From: Euglena gracilis
Taxonomy: Eukaryota > Euglenida > Euglenophyceae > Euglenales
Length of the DNA: 64,000 bases
Direction: 5' to 3'
NCBI GenBank assembly: GCA_039621445.1
Contig: CP154956.1
Location: forward strand, 93,934,406 to 93,998,405
The notes beneath the pieces were generated by a model that worked only from the letters and a program-made list of their open reading frames with translations, was not told where the DNA came from and ran no database searches. This document shows, piece after piece, positions 12,323-24,139 of the stretch (its first letter is position 1; the number at the start of each line of letters is the position of its first letter). Made by a program: the position numbers and the translations under genes.

Positions 12323-12700
12323 CTTGCTTTTGGCACCTGGCAAGACGGAAAGCCCACGGCAGTGTACATCACCATCGCCCATGGCTGGCAAGCCTCCGAA
12401 ATGCTGGCAACGCAGGAACGATGGAGGACGTTCCTGAAAAGGAAGGAGGTTGCCAAGCACACCAAGTACGACACTCCCTGCCGAAATGGGGGATGGTCCT
12501 TCGCCACCTTGGCAATGGGCAGGTGGGGCGGCCTGGGACCTGAAAGCGCGAAGCTGCTGACCAGAATAATCAAACGTACAACTTCGTGGGACCACGGAGA
12601 CATCCGCTCTACGCGCCAAGCCGAGAGCTACGAGCTTCTTGCACTTGCCCTCTTCCGGCAGGTTGCGCAAATGCTGCGCCCAAAGCACATCCTACGCTGA
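12323..12700 (+). pseudogene. C-terminal fragment of a probable non-LTR retroelement protein
   Basis: This frame of about 125 residues has normal amino-acid composition, unlike its surroundings. It begins directly after a TGA at 12320 and ends with its own TGA. Visible text includes ITIAHGWQASEMLA, then GGWSFATLAMGRWGGLGPES and a basic C-terminus (FRQVAQMLRPKHILR). The GGLGPESAKLL block followed by a helical tail resembles, to my eye, the extreme C-termini of LINE-type polyproteins in algal genomes. That family call is inference, and no catalytic motif is present. There is no N-terminal part, so it is a truncated relic. Confidence 0.35.
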
Positions 12701-13353
12701 AACCGCTCAGCCGCGCTAATCAGCCACTATACGGAGCACGATGCCCGCCGACTCGTCAAGAGCACCAGGGTAGCGGCAGCCAAAAGCCGCACCCGAACAC
12801 GCACCACGGACCCCCCCCTCCCCGCCCCACTGCCAAAGGCTGCACCCGGCGCTTACCCCAAGGACGCCACCTGAACCTCGACCTTTCTCTCCCCAAACGC
12901 CCTGGCCCCCCATCCACCCTGGTACCCATGGGCCACTAAAGCCCCTGCGTCCCCTGCTTAACCTCCCCGGACTATCCATGGGGTATCCCCATCTGTACAT
13001 AGCTTCCCTCTCCCCTCAACACTCAAATCAAGTAGGTTGTGCCACTGGTCGGTGGATTCGGTTCGCCCCACCACCGTTTCAAACCATAGGCGTTGAAGTC
13101 GGTTGTGATCTTCCAAGATGTTTTGGCCAATGTTTTTTGCCTTTGCCAAATGCAAATGGTGAAGGAGGAAACAAATAGCCAGCAGCATTTGACAGGCGTT
13201 AAAATGCCAACAATGCACCAAGACTTGTATATGCCAGCTTTGGGTGAAATGTTCGGTTGAGATTTGCCGAAGGCCAGCGGTACAACCGTTCAGGAAGGGG
13301 AGTGTCATCGACGCTGGGCAATCTCCCAGAAAAATACAGAAATTAGGAAAGGC
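12701..13353. other. Non-coding, nothing recognised
   Basis: C-rich between about 12.72 and 12.97 kb, then ordinary mixed sequence up to the tetranucleotide array. No coding similarity was seen. Confidence 0.5.
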
Positions 13354-13697
13354 ATGTATGTATGTATGTATGTATGTATGTATGTATGTATGTATGTATG
13401 TATGTATGTATGTATGTATGTATGTATGTATGTATGTATGTATGTATGTATGTATGTATGTATGTATGTATGTATGTATGTATGTATGTATGTATGTATG
13501 TATGTATGTATGTAGTATGTATGTATGTATGTATGTATGTATGTATGTATGTATGTATGTATGTATGTATGTATGTATGTATGTATGTATGTATGTATGT
13601 ATGTATGTATGTATGTATGTATGTATGTATGTATGTATGTATGGTATATGGATGTATGGATGTATGTATGTATGTATGTATGTACGTACGTACGTAC

Positions 13698-13728
<31 letters not shown>

Positions 13729-14111
13729 TGTATGTATGTATGTATGTATGTATGTATGTATGTATGTATGTATGTATGTATGTATGTATGTATGTATGTA
13801 TGTATGTATGTATGTATGTATGTATGTATGTATGTATGTATGTATGTAGGTATGTATGTATGTATGTATGTATGTATGTATGTATGTATGTATGTATGTA
13901 TGTATGTATGTATGTATGTATGTATGTATGTATGTATGTATGTATGTATTTATGTATGTATGTATGTATGCATGCATGCATGTATGTATGTATGTATGTA
14001 TGTATGTATGTGTGTATGTATGTATGTATGTATGTATGTATGTATGTATGTATGTATGTATGTATGTATGTATGTATGTATGTATGTATGTATGTATGTA
14101 TGTATGTATGT
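13354..14111 (+). repeat. (ATGT)n tetranucleotide array, about 760 bp
   Basis: Nearly pure ATGT repeats. Rare interruptions are a TAGTATG slip near 13514, GGTATATGGATG near 13642, a GTAC run near 13683-13697 and a GCATGCATGCATG run near 13969-13982. Frames through it encode Met-Tyr-Val-Cys or Thr-Tyr-Ile-His repeats on either strand and are not genes. Confidence 0.98.
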
Positions 14112-16060
14112 CGTTTTGTTCAATCTGCATCGTTTACTGTATCGTTTTATCTGCATCCTGGTGCCCATCGTCAGATTTTCTCAATTCAACAGTGCAGCGT
14201 AGCTGTGGGCAGTGCGATTCGGCGAGCAGCACAGGAGGCTGTGGTTGACCCTGTGGTGAGGGTTGACCCTGGACCGCACCTTTTCCCTGTCTCACGCATT
14301 TATGTTACAGGATAAACACGGAACAACCCTAACCCAGGAACTCAGAGGTAAGTTGTCTTTCTGTCCTCCCGCTGACCCCCTCTGCCCAGGTGGGATTTCG
14401 TCCTTGGCGCCACGGTGACAAAGCGGGGGGACCCTTCTTGCCACCCCAGGCTCTGGTATATCAGACCGCTGCTGGCACTGTGCGCGACCCGGGCAAAGTG
14501 CCACGGCACACCGGCCCGGCCCAGGTGGGAAGTGCGCCAGGCAACAGCGGGGGCAGAGCAGGCACGGCAACCTGGCAGAGCAGAGCATGACAACCCCAGG
14601 AGCCACGGCACGCGCAACAGCCAGCAAGGGGCAGGGTACCCCCCCCCCCCAGCCGGCAGACCCAAGCGCGCACCAGCCAGCCAAAGGCAGGGCACCCCCC
14701 CAGCCAGCCAACCAGCGGGACCCCCCCCCCGAGCCAGCCCGGGAGGGGACACCCAACCAAAACCCCCCAGGCAGCCAAAAGGCCCGGGAGAGCCCAGGAG
14801 AGCCAGAGCCAAAGACAGGAGACCAACCACCTCCACCCCCACCGCAGGACGAGCGGGGAACCCAGAGCCAAGCAACAAGACGAGCCCCACGACAAAGGCC
14901 CCACGAACCACGAGGGGCAAACCAGAAGCGGGGCAGACCAACGAGCCCAGAGGGGCCAAGCCAGCAAAGGGGCCCGGAGGGGGCAGGCAGGCCAGACACC
15001 CCCCGGCCCAAGAGAAGGGCAGCCCAGAGAGCGCGCACGCCCCCCCCCAGCACAGGGAACGGCAGCCACGCCGCGCGCACCCCCCCCCACACGCAAGGCA
15101 GCCTAAGACACACAGCGAGAACGCCCCACCGCACAAGAGGCAGGGCAGCCCAAAGCCGCACACAACACGCGAGCCCCCCCCCCCCCAGCGCACAAGGGGC
15201 AGGGCAGCCCAAAGCCGCGCACAACACGCGAGCCCCCCCCAAAGCGCACAACAGGAGGGGACCGCACGCGCCCAAGGCAGCCCCCCCCCCCCCGCGGGGG
15301 GAACCAGACCCGGCGGACCAAGCACGCGAGAGCCCAGGCACACCGCGCGCAAGAAAAAGCACACCCCCCCCCCCCCACCCCCCGGGCACGAAGGGGGCAC
15401 CAAACCCCCAGGGCAGCCCAAAAAAGAAAGAAACCCCCCCACGGGGGCGGCCAAAAAAAAACCGCGCCCCAGGGGGCGGCCCCAAAAAAAACCGCCCCCC
15501 CCCCCCCGGGGGGCGGCCAAAAAAAAAAAAACCGCCCCACCCCCAGGGGGCGTCCCAAACCCCCCCCCCCCCAGGGGGCGGCCAAACAAAAAAAAACACC
15601 GCCCCCCCCAAGGGGCGCCCCAAACCAAAACACCGCCCCCCCCCCAAGGGGGCGCCCAAAAAAAACCGCCCCCCCCCCCAGGGGCGGCCAAACCCCCCCC
15701 CAGGGCGCCAGGCCAGGAGCACGCACACCATCCAGACCGACCAGCCAGACCCAGGAGGCAGCCCGCCTCTGCCACACGGAGGCCTGCCCCCAGCCGGATT
15801 GTCCGCCGCGGGCAGACGATCGAAGGGCTGTGAACTCCAACCAGGCTTCTGTGGAGGCAAGCGGCGCGGCCCAGGCCGAGCGAGGCACGCCCCCCAAGGG
15901 CGAGCCCAAGCACGCCCCCCAGGCCCGCCGGGGAGCGCACATACCTTACCCACTCCCTGGCCGCAGCCTGCAAGTCAACCGGGACGACATCCTCACCCAC
16001 CAGGCTGCCGGCGCTTCCGAACAGGGAGTGGGCGGTCGGTCGCACACCCAACCCGAGCCC
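14112..16060. other. C-rich low-complexity block
   Basis: From about 14590 to 15720 the plus strand is almost entirely C/A/G with runs of C up to 15 and repeated GGGGCGGCC-AAAAA units. At about 15130-15250 a unit of about 70 bp containing AGGGCAGCCCAAAGCCGC is tandemly duplicated. Long open frames exist on both strands, because stop codons are depleted in such DNA. They are Pro/Gly/Ala/Arg strings with no domain, so I do not call a gene. Confidence 0.7.
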
Positions 16061-16633
16061 ACAGAGCCCCGCCGGCAGCCGATTCCACCGCTGCGGCGGG
16101 AAGCCACCGCAGAATAGGTGAAACCATTTTGTGCGTTTTGGGCTTTTGGGTCCCGTCCTTTCCTCCTCCTCCCCTTTGAGTGGACCCCTGTGCGACGGAA
16201 AGGGCCCCTGTGGATGCGCCAGGGTGCACCTGTCACAGACAAGGTCTATGTCCGAAATCCCTGTGGCCAGAGTGCCTGGTCCAAAGGGGAAATCGGGCAT
16301 AGCCCTGGGAGGGGGATGTGTACCAGGCGTATGCTTCTGACCCCTTCCGTTGAGGAAGTTAGGATGGAAGCAGACCCTATTAGGATCTCCTAATGGGTGC
16401 CCCTTCTCTCTCCACAGGTGGTATTCTTCTTTATACCTTTTCCTTCCTTTCCATCGGACCGTACTTGGTTATCCAGTCCCTCCTCCCTGCATTGCTCTGT
16501 GCTTTGCTTCTTGGGAAGTGGGAAAAGGGTTTTTACTGTTACTCTGATTTTCAGTTCCCAAGTAGGTGCGCCAAGGCGAAAGCGCATGCTTTTTAGGGAT
16601 TGGGAAAGGGGAATTGGGAATCAGACGTACACT
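16061..16633 (+). mobile_element. 3' end and LTR of an LTR retrotransposon (family 1)
   Basis: A 3' untranslated segment at about 16083-16305, matching about 45048-45245, leads into a purine tract (GGGAGGGGGA) and then an LTR at 16317-16633. The LTR begins TGTGTACCAGG and ends GACGTACACT, like family-1 LTRs at 43.35, 44.18 and 45.26 kb. Internal landmarks are the doublet CCTATTAGGATCTCCTAATGG and CTCTCCACAGGTGG. No PBS follows, which fits a 3' LTR. The coding part is absent or was replaced by the C-rich block. Confidence 0.75.
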
Positions 16634-17064
16634 ACATGTACGTGTACTACATGTACTACGTACATGGCCTTACGGCTGCTAGGTACACATCCAAGTTGTG
16701 GCTCCAGCAAATCTTAAATGCATCTTCACAAATCTTGGACTCAGGGCCCTAACCCTAACCCTAAACATCTCAGCGATCTGCTGGACTAGGCCAAGCTGAA
16801 TGCATCAACGGTGGGTACAGGTTGGGTTTTTTTCCGCGAGCGAAAGCCCCGGGGAGAGGCGAGCAAAGAAGAAGGGGAAACGACCAGGGGACCCAAAGGG
16901 GTTGGGGGGACCCAACCGTCCCCGGGGGCAAAGGGGGCCCAGGGGCCAAAGGACCCGGACCGGGAGCACCCCAGAGCGGCCATGGGGGCCGCTCAAGACC
17001 ACCCGGGGGGGCGGGGGCAGTAGGTGCAAAGACACTAAAAAGCAACAATTATTTTTTGCCGGCC
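16634..17064. other. Non-coding spacer with telomere-like tract
   Basis: Just after the LTR lies a palindromic ACATGTAC/GTACATG run (about 16632-16665). At 16747-16765 is a short CCCTAA/CCCTAAA tract. The segment at about 16960-17010 (GGGGGCCGCTCAAGACCACCC) resembles 45.87-45.90 kb. No gene was recognised. Confidence 0.5.
16747..16765 (+). repeat. Short interstitial telomere-like tract
   Basis: CCCTAACCCTAACCCTAAA: two CCCTAA units and one CCCTAAA unit. CCCTAAA is the complement of TTTAGGG, the telomere unit of plants and many algae including dinoflagellates. At under three units it could be chance. Confidence 0.4.
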
Positions 17065-17636
17065 CATACATACATACATACATACCTACATACATACATA
17101 CATACAGACATACATACATACATACATACATACATACATACATACATACATACATACATACATACATACATACATACATACATACATACATACATACATA
17201 CATACATACATACATACATACATACATACAGACATACATACAGAACTACATACATACATACATACATACATACATACATACATACATACATACATACATA
17301 CATACATACATACATACATACATACATACATACATACATACATACATACATACATACATACATACATACATCATACATACATACATACATACATACATAC
17401 ATACATACATACATACATACATACATACATACATACATACATACATACATACATACAGACATACATACATACATACATACATACATACATACATACATAC
17501 ATACATACATACATACATACATACATACATACATACATACATACATACATACATACATACATACATACAAACATACATACATACATACATACATACATAC
17601 ATACATACATACATACATACATACATACATACATAC

Positions 17637-17667
<31 letters not shown>

Positions 17668-17695
17668 CATACATACATACACATACATACATACA

Positions 17696-17726
<31 letters not shown>

Positions 17727-18422
17727 CATACAGACATACATACATACATACATACATACATACATACATACATACATACATACATACATACATACATACA
17801 TACATACATACATACATACATACATACATACATACATACATACATACATACATACATACATACATACATACATACATACATACATACATACATACATACA
17901 TACATACATACAAACATACCTACATACATGCATGCATGCATGCATGCATGCATACATACATACATACATACATACATACATACATACATACATACATACA
18001 TACATACATACATACATACATACATACATACGTACATACATACATACATACATACATACATACATACATACATACATACATACATACGTACATACATACA
18101 TACATACATACATACATACATACATACATACATACATACATACATACATACATACATACATACATACATACATACATACATACATACATACATACATACA
18201 TACAGACATACATATACATACATACATACATACATACATACATACATACATACATACATACATACATACATACATACATACATACATACATACATACATA
18301 CATACATACATACATAAATACATACATACATACATACATACATACATACATACATACATACATACATACATACATACATACATACATACATACATACATA
18401 CATACATACATACATACATACT
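17065..18422 (+). repeat. (ACAT)n tetranucleotide array, about 1.36 kb
   Basis: This is the complement of the (ATGT)n array at 13.35 kb, placed about 2.95 kb downstream. Interruptions are single-base changes, often ACAG, and a GCATGCATGCATG run near 17929-17952 that also occurs in the first array. Reading frames across it are artefacts of the repeat. Confidence 0.98.
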
Positions 18423-19231
18423 ACCTTACACACCCCAGGCTGGCAGCAGGCTTTTCCGCTTTACCCCCCGCCCCCCTCAGGCTTGGGTAGCCTGGGCAAA
18501 CGGGCGGCGGCCGGCTGGGTCCGGTCCGCCAGGTCGCACCGTGGGCCGGCTGGGCCTTTAGGGCCGGTCCCTCCGGTGGTGGGCCCCCTACCCGCCTGGG
18601 ATGCAAGGGACGGGTCACTGGGAAGCCTGGGTACGAACCGTCAGACCTGGGTGAGGCAGGCTCGGGCTCGGTGCCACACGGGCACGCACGGCCGCGTTGG
18701 GTCGCATGGTTCCGTGTATGGGGTGGGACGTGCCATGGGGGCACGTGTTCGGGCGGTGCTGCGTGGTGATTGGTCGTTGTGCTGCGGTGCAGTGCGGTGG
18801 GAGACGGGTCGGTGTGTCGAAGGCCGAGGTGAGGGGAACTGCGGGGCTGCGGGATTGGGGTGGCACTGGGGTACGGAGCTGATGTATGGGTTGTGGGGAG
18901 AGGTTGGGGAAGCTGGTAGCTGAGGGTGCTGTTGGAGGTGGGAGCTATGTTGAGGTTGCCGCTTCTGCCGTTGACTAGGCCAGGTGGACTTGACCGGGCG
19001 CCTATGGTGTGCCTCTCTTTTGGCCTGCGTGGGCTTGTGCATTTTTGGGGCTCTCCCCTTCCTGGCTTGCTGTTCCCCGGGCTGGTGTCGGTCTCTCCCG
19101 TTTCTCGTTGGGTGCTGTGGTGGCTCTTCACCATTTTCTCTTGTGCTGGTGGGGTGTTTTTGTCTCTGGGGTTTTGCCGTCTCTCCTCTTGCTGGCGGCC
19201 CCGTCGCTGGGGTTCTGGGGGCTTCTGCCCC
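18423..19231. other. Non-coding, probable 3' region of gypsy C
   Basis: This GC-rich stretch lies downstream of the gypsy C chromodomain stop on the minus strand. I could not find a copy of the element's right flank here, so no 3' LTR can be assigned. The element may be truncated at the (ACAT)n array. Confidence 0.45.
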
Positions 19232-19708
19232 TCACAGCTGCTGGTTCGCCTCCTTCTCCTCCCATGTCCACTCAGTGGGGGGCTCTTCCCACTCAAGTGG
19301 CCACTTCTTGTCTTGCCTCGGTCCTCCTTCTACTGCTGACAGCCACACCCTGGACACCTCTGTTGGGTGTTTGTCCAGATGGGCCATGACATCCTCCTTC
19401 AGGTTCTTCTTATGGAAGTAATCAACGATGGGCTGACTGTAGCTGTGGAAGAAATGGTGCAGTGGTTCCCAGGTGAGTTCGGTGGAACCTTCCCACTGCA
19501 CCTTGAACTCCAACTCTCCTCCTGGCGCTCTTCGTTGGGTCACCACTTTTTCGACGTTCCACTCATCGATCCCGGTTGGAGGATCTGACCGGGCCTGCTT
19601 GAAGTGGAATAGCTTCACCGATGATCCCAGCTCTTCATCGCCCTCTGTGTACGCCTTCAGCTGGCACCGGTGTGCTTCGTGCATCCTTCCTTCCGGCAGC
19701 TCCACCAC
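19232..19708 (-). CDS. Gypsy C chromodomain (C-terminus of integrase ORF)
   Basis: About 158 residues. The central part has the chromodomain signature: WNVEKVV, then FKVQWEGSTELTWEPL, then a helix to about residue 110. The aromatic residues expected for a methyl-lysine cage are present (W of WEG and of TWEP). In chromoviruses this module is thought to bind histone H3 methyl-lysine and steer integration to heterochromatin. The frame overlaps the end of the integrase frame by about 50 bases in another phase, so a frameshift separates them here. The tail is tryptophan- and glutamate-rich. Confidence 0.8.
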   Translation of the reverse strand: MVELPEGRMHEAHRCQLKAYTEGDEELGSSVKLFHFKQARSDPPTGIDEWNVEKVVTQRRAPGGELEFKVQWEGSTELTWEPLHHFFHSYSQPIVDYFHKKNLKEDVMAHLDKHPTEVSRVWLSAVEGGPRQDKKWPLEWEEPPTEWTWEEKEANQQL

Positions 19709-20635
19709 ACCGAGCCGTGCTCACTCCTCCTCTCCATCACGCGGCATGGGCCCAACCAGTAGCTCTCCAGCTTCTCCCCTGGCCTGCCCCTCGGCCGCAG
19801 GTACCACGCCTTGCTGTCCACTTGCAGTGGTGGCAACTCCTTGCGTCGCTTGCTCAACTGCTCAGTCTTTTTATGGTGCAGCTGGTTCACGGTGTCTGCG
19901 ACTTTCTTGTCCACCAAATTCTGCCGCTCGAAGAAGCTGACGGCATCTTCGGCCTTGGTGGGTGGCTCGTAGGGGACACCAGCATACGGCCGGTGCCTTC
20001 CATAGAGCACTGCATATGGTGATAGCCCGCTTGGTCCTTCTTTGTCGTTGAGGCGTTGGACAGCGATGGGGAGTGCTTCCACCCACGGAATTCCTTTCTT
20101 CTCGTGGATGTGCCGCAGCTGCTTCTGCAGTTGTGCCCCCATCTGCTCTGCTCTGCCGTTGGCGGGGTGGTGGTGTGCTTGGGAGTAAGCGTGCCGCACG
20201 CCTTGCAGGGCACACCACGTTCGCCACCACGCTCCTGCGAAGTGGGGCCCCCTGTCCGAGGTGATCACGCTTGGGATCCCATGGGGTGACCACCACTTGC
20301 AGTACATCGCCTTGGCGACCTTGGCTGCCGTCAACCCCCTCGTGTGGTGTGCCGTGGCCACCACCCAGCCGCTGTGTCTGTCGACGCAGCCCGCGACGAC
20401 ATTGAACAGCTTGCCCTCGAACTCCACCTCGGGCATCACAAACAGGTCGATGCAGACGCTGGTCATGGTGTAGGGCGTCACCGGTGTCGGTGTCACCTTC
20501 AGGTGCAGCGGCTGATGGGAGTGTTCCACTGCTTGGCAGTAGCTGCAGATTTTCTGCATACTCTCGGCCAGCTTCTTTGCCTCCTCCTCGTCGGCGAAGT
20601 GTTTCTGCTGTGGGTGCTGTGAATTCCACCACGTC
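19657..20635 (-). CDS. Gypsy C integrase
   Basis: This DDE integrase is read in a frame different from the upstream pol frame. The zinc-binding HHCC motif begins upstream of the first Met-like codon (HPQQKH, then CSYC). The catalytic core shows Asp in CIDLFVMP, Asp in ITSDRGPHF and Glu in NGRAEQMG, with normal spacing. A C-terminal region follows (WYLRPRGRPG, WLGPCRVME). It would insert the element's cDNA into host chromosomes. The shift from the RNase H frame occurs near 20.6 kb. It could be programmed or a mutation, and one copy cannot tell. The zinc finger to the last catalytic residue appears intact. Confidence 0.85.
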
Positions 20636-20639
20636 CTCC

Positions 20640-23350
20640 TCGTCCTCCACTGAGTCCTTGGCTGATTTGCTGCTGGTCTGTGGGACTGCTGGCTTTTCGT
20701 TTTTCTTTGACATGCTGCTGGCTTCTCTGGTGGGTCTGGTGGGTCTTGCTGTGTCTTGATGTGCTGGGCTTGGCGTCTCCATGTCGGTGGAACCCTTGGC
20801 TGTTGGTGCTGACTGGTTCTTTTTCGTCTGTGCTCGGGTGGTCACTGCCACTTCGGTGTTCTCGGTGGTATTGTGCTTGAGTCGTATGATGCATACTTGC
20901 TTTTCTTCGGTGGCTGTGTCGATTGGGTGAGTGGCCTTTGGACACGATCTCTCCTCTTCCTTCTCCTTCTGGATTTGCTTTTGTATTTCTTTCGTGTCTT
21001 GATCGGTGCCATGCAAGGTGAGGTCCTTGAAGCCTTGACTGGCGGAATATGCCCATCTTGAGAGCGCATCTCCGATGGTGTTTGCTTGGCCTGGCACATG
21101 GATGACTTCCAGCCGGAAGTTGTTGAGCTTTGCATGCCACCTTGCTCGGCGGCCTTGTGGTCCGACTCCTACGACATGCTCTTTGTACCACCCTTGTAGG
21201 CTCTTGTGGCTTGTCAGCACCAGCACCTCGTTGTCCAGAATGTACGGCGCCCACTTGTCCAGGGCGGAGACGATTGCATACGTCTCCTTGTCCCTGGTGT
21301 CCCACTTCTGCCGTTGGCCATCGGTGAGCTTGCGGCTCATGAAGGCCACGGGGATGGAGTCACCTGGCTTGATGTCCGCTAGGGACGGGAGTCCTTCCAC
21401 CAGTGGGAACTGCTCCAGCGCCGCACCCACCGCATAGTCCGATGTATCTGTCCGAAGGACAAACGGTTTGGTGGGGTCCATGTGGTACAGCTCGAGGTCC
21501 GCCACGAGTGCCTGCTTCAGGCGCTCGAATGCTTTCTCTTCCTCCTTGGTCCATGTCACCGGGTGTTTGCTGCCTGCTTTGGCGAGCTCCCGGGGCAGCT
21601 TCAGCTTTTCCTGCAGCAGTGCCGCATATTCGGCGAAGATTCGCACGTATCCGCTGTAATAATTGCACAGCCCCAAAAATGCCCGGAGGCTGGAGACGTT
21701 CTTGGGCAGCTCCCACTTCTGGAACGCTGCCAGTTTTCCTGGGGCTGGCGACCTTCTTCCTCCTCTCAGCACATGGCCGACAAACTCCACTCGGCGCATG
21801 AACAACTTGACCTTCTTGGGGTCCGAGACCCACTTGTCGCGCTCGAGGGCTGCCAGCGTCTCTCGCACATCTGCGGCATGGGCCTTCAGGAAGTCTTCTT
21901 CCGATTTCCCGACTTTTCTTTTGGTACATATGATGATGTCATCAAAGTACGGCCTTGAGTGCCTTTTCAGTCCGGCACACGTCGCATCGATGCCCCGTTG
22001 CAGCAGTTCTGGGCCCACATTGATCCCTTGTGGGACCACGGTCCACTGCCACAGGCCGCCCGGCATTTGGATGTTGGTGATTGGCCTGGACTCGGCTTCA
22101 AGGGCGACTTGATGGAAGGCATCCCGGAGGTCCACTGTGCTGAACAGCTCACCTCTTGCTTGCTCGGCCACGATCTCCTCGGTGAGGGGCAGCGGGTAGC
22201 TGTCCGGCTGCAGCTGCTTGTTGGTGAGCGCGTAATCGCACACCAGTCTCCACTTCCTGCTTTTCTTTTTTATTGGGAAGGCGGCTGCTCTCCACGGTCC
22301 CCTCCCGGGTTCCAGCTTGCCGTCCTTCCGGCACTCTGCCTCCATTTCCCTCAGGGCAGCATGCCTTTCTCCTCTCAGGTGGATCACTCTGCCCACCACT
22401 TGCACTGCTCCTGGCTTCAGCCTGAGCACGGCCTTGCCTTGCGTCCCTCTTACTGGGGGATTTGGCCACACTCTTTCCCGGAAGACGCGTCCTGCGTATT
22501 CATCCAGGATTTCTTGCCGGAGGTTGGATGCCAGTGGATCTGGATGCTCGTCGTCTGACTGCACCACGCCTCTGATTTCCACATGCTTGCCCTGCACTTG
22601 GAGGATGTGCCTTGCTGCTTCCTGGAGTGCCTCGTTGTCGGAGATCTCCTCATCTGACGCACCTTCATCCTCCTCGGCTTCATGGATCTCTCCGGGAATG
22701 CACATCCGCATCTTCTCCACCAATGCCAGCATTTGCTCCTCCACGTCTTCTTCTTCTTCCCACAGACATTCTTCTTCCTCTTGATGTTGTGTTGCCGTTG
22801 ATGACAGGGGTTGCTGGAGGGGATGTTGGGTTGAGGATGCTGGGGGTGGTTGCGGCTCTTGCTGGGTGACCACTGCTGCTGTCGAGCTTCCTTGTCTTTG
22901 GACGGTGCTGTTCTTTTGCGCCCACAGCACCCACCGTGGCGGATCATGCAGCTGGAGTGCATCTCTCCACGGCTGCACGTCGAGGCGGTTGACCTTCAAC
23001 CACGGATATCCGAGGATGAGGTCGCAGCCCATGTCCCCGTCATGTGCGGTGACGGTGCTGCTCCACTGGCTGCCCACTGGCACGCCTTCTTCGCTCCTTG
23101 CCTGGAAGGAGAGAGTGAGGGTGGCCTCGTTCTTCCATCCGTTGAGCTCTTCGCCACTCACTGTCTTGAGCAGCAGCGGCTTGCTGGACTGCGTGAAGCA
23201 GGCTTCTGGCAGAAGGTCCCTCCGGCAGAGAGACGTCTGGGCTCCGGTGTCGATGAGCGCTTTTGCTTGGTAGCACTCACCATTGGCTTCCACCGTCACT
23301 TCCAGCAGCAGCTGGCATCCGCCTCCTCTCCTTTGCATCCTGCCCACTCG
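20640..23350 (-). CDS. Gypsy C protease, reverse transcriptase and RNase H
   Basis: This continues the methyltransferase reading frame. The aspartic protease has the active-site ALIDTGAQTSL and downstream DLILGYPWLKV. RT has KWRLVCDYALTNKQL, then STVDLRDAFHQ with the first catalytic Asp, VVPQGINVGPELLQR, and the YFDD active site, followed by a thumb with FLGLCNYYSGYVR. RNase H follows (LRTDTSDYAVGAAL, TRDKETYAIV, then LTSHKSLQG, GDALSR). The usual Asp in TDHK-type motifs is His here, as in many gypsy elements. The whole block is open without a stop, which contrasts with the broken Gag upstream. Its product would copy element RNA into cDNA. Confidence 0.9.
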
Positions 23351-23439
23351 AAAGCGGGCCGGCTTTACGTGCCACGGCTTGATGGTCATCTCTTGCACTT
23401 TGCTGTTGGACACTGCTCCTTCTGCATCGGTTGCTGCTT

Positions 23440-24070
23440 GTGGTCCTGTGCCTTGGCACAGGTACTCCACCACGCCGCTTGGGATTCTGTACTCCTCCTC
23501 TCGTGACACTCTGTGGGGGCACCTGCCTCCCAGCTGGAACCGGTGGCGCCGTCTTCCTTTGTCCCCTTGCACCCAGCTTTTGCATCGGCCATCGCACAAC
23601 ACGTTGGTGAGATCCCTGGCCATCTCCTTCGGTAACCAGCACCGGGTGGGTTTCCGGTAGCCGAAGTCTTCGAACATGCAGTAGTCGAGGTCCACGAAGG
23701 CCAGGTCTCGGACTATTTGCCTCCTGCGGAGCAGCCCGTGCCGGGGCTTCTCGATCCACCACTTCGCCGGAGCGAGGTACTGGATGATCTCCCTTGTCTT
23801 CCTCACCACCGCATCTGCTTCCCTCAACCGCCTCGGCCTTGTCGTCATTGCCGATGAGTACTCGGTGCATGGTGGGGATGCTGCCACCAGATCGAAGTCA
23901 CCCGGGGAATACTGCTGCCAGTGCTTCCATCGCCCGATGTCCGCCACCACATCTGGGTGCCACCGGGAGTCCAAGTCGACACTCACGACATGGTAACCCA
24001 GTGCCTCCAGGGTCCGGCGGACACTGCCTGTCCCGGAGAACAGGTCCAGTGCCCAGAGCTCGCGTCCGCG
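23440..24070 (-). CDS. C5 cytosine methyltransferase-like domain in gypsy C
   Basis: About 200 residues in frame with and directly before the protease. Visible motifs are motif I LDLFSGTGSVRRTLEALGY for S-adenosylmethionine, an acidic motif II (VVSVDLDSRW), the Pro-Cys nucleophile motif (AASPPCTEYSS), and a Glu motif resembling ENV (WWIEKPRHGLLRRR). Then come a TRC-type block (YRKPTRCWLP) and a short C-terminal motif (VVEYLCQG). The size is compact compared with bacterial enzymes, with little room for a target-recognition domain. The Cys and Glu expected for catalysis are present, so activity is plausible. The shape (SPPC, WWIE-P) also resembles viral and phage-type methylases. It may let the element methylate its own DNA or its target, but that is inference. 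Confidence 0.75.
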
Positions 24071-24139
24071 GCTCTGCTGGTGCTTCTCTTCTTTTGCTTC
24101 TGGTGTCACTGAGTCTGGAGGCACGGATGTGGATGTGGG

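Noticed and set aside
14292-16300. Large open frames (over 450 codons) on both strands in the C-rich block
   Set aside because: Stop codons are depleted in C/G/A-only DNA. The products are Pro/Gly/Ala/Arg strings with no domain, and frames overlap on both strands.
16747-16765. True chromosome end or large telomeric insertion
   Set aside because: There are fewer than three units of mixed 6- and 7-base repeats, surrounded by ordinary sequence.
13354-18422. Very long frames of Met-Tyr-Val-Cys or Thr-Tyr-Ile-His repeats
   Set aside because: They are translations of ATGT/ACAT tetranucleotide arrays. They are open on both strands in several frames and carry no other sequence.
18423-19231. 3' LTR of gypsy C
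   Set aside because: I could not match any part of it to the sequence right of the PBS at 29446. Without a repeated end no LTR can be claimed.
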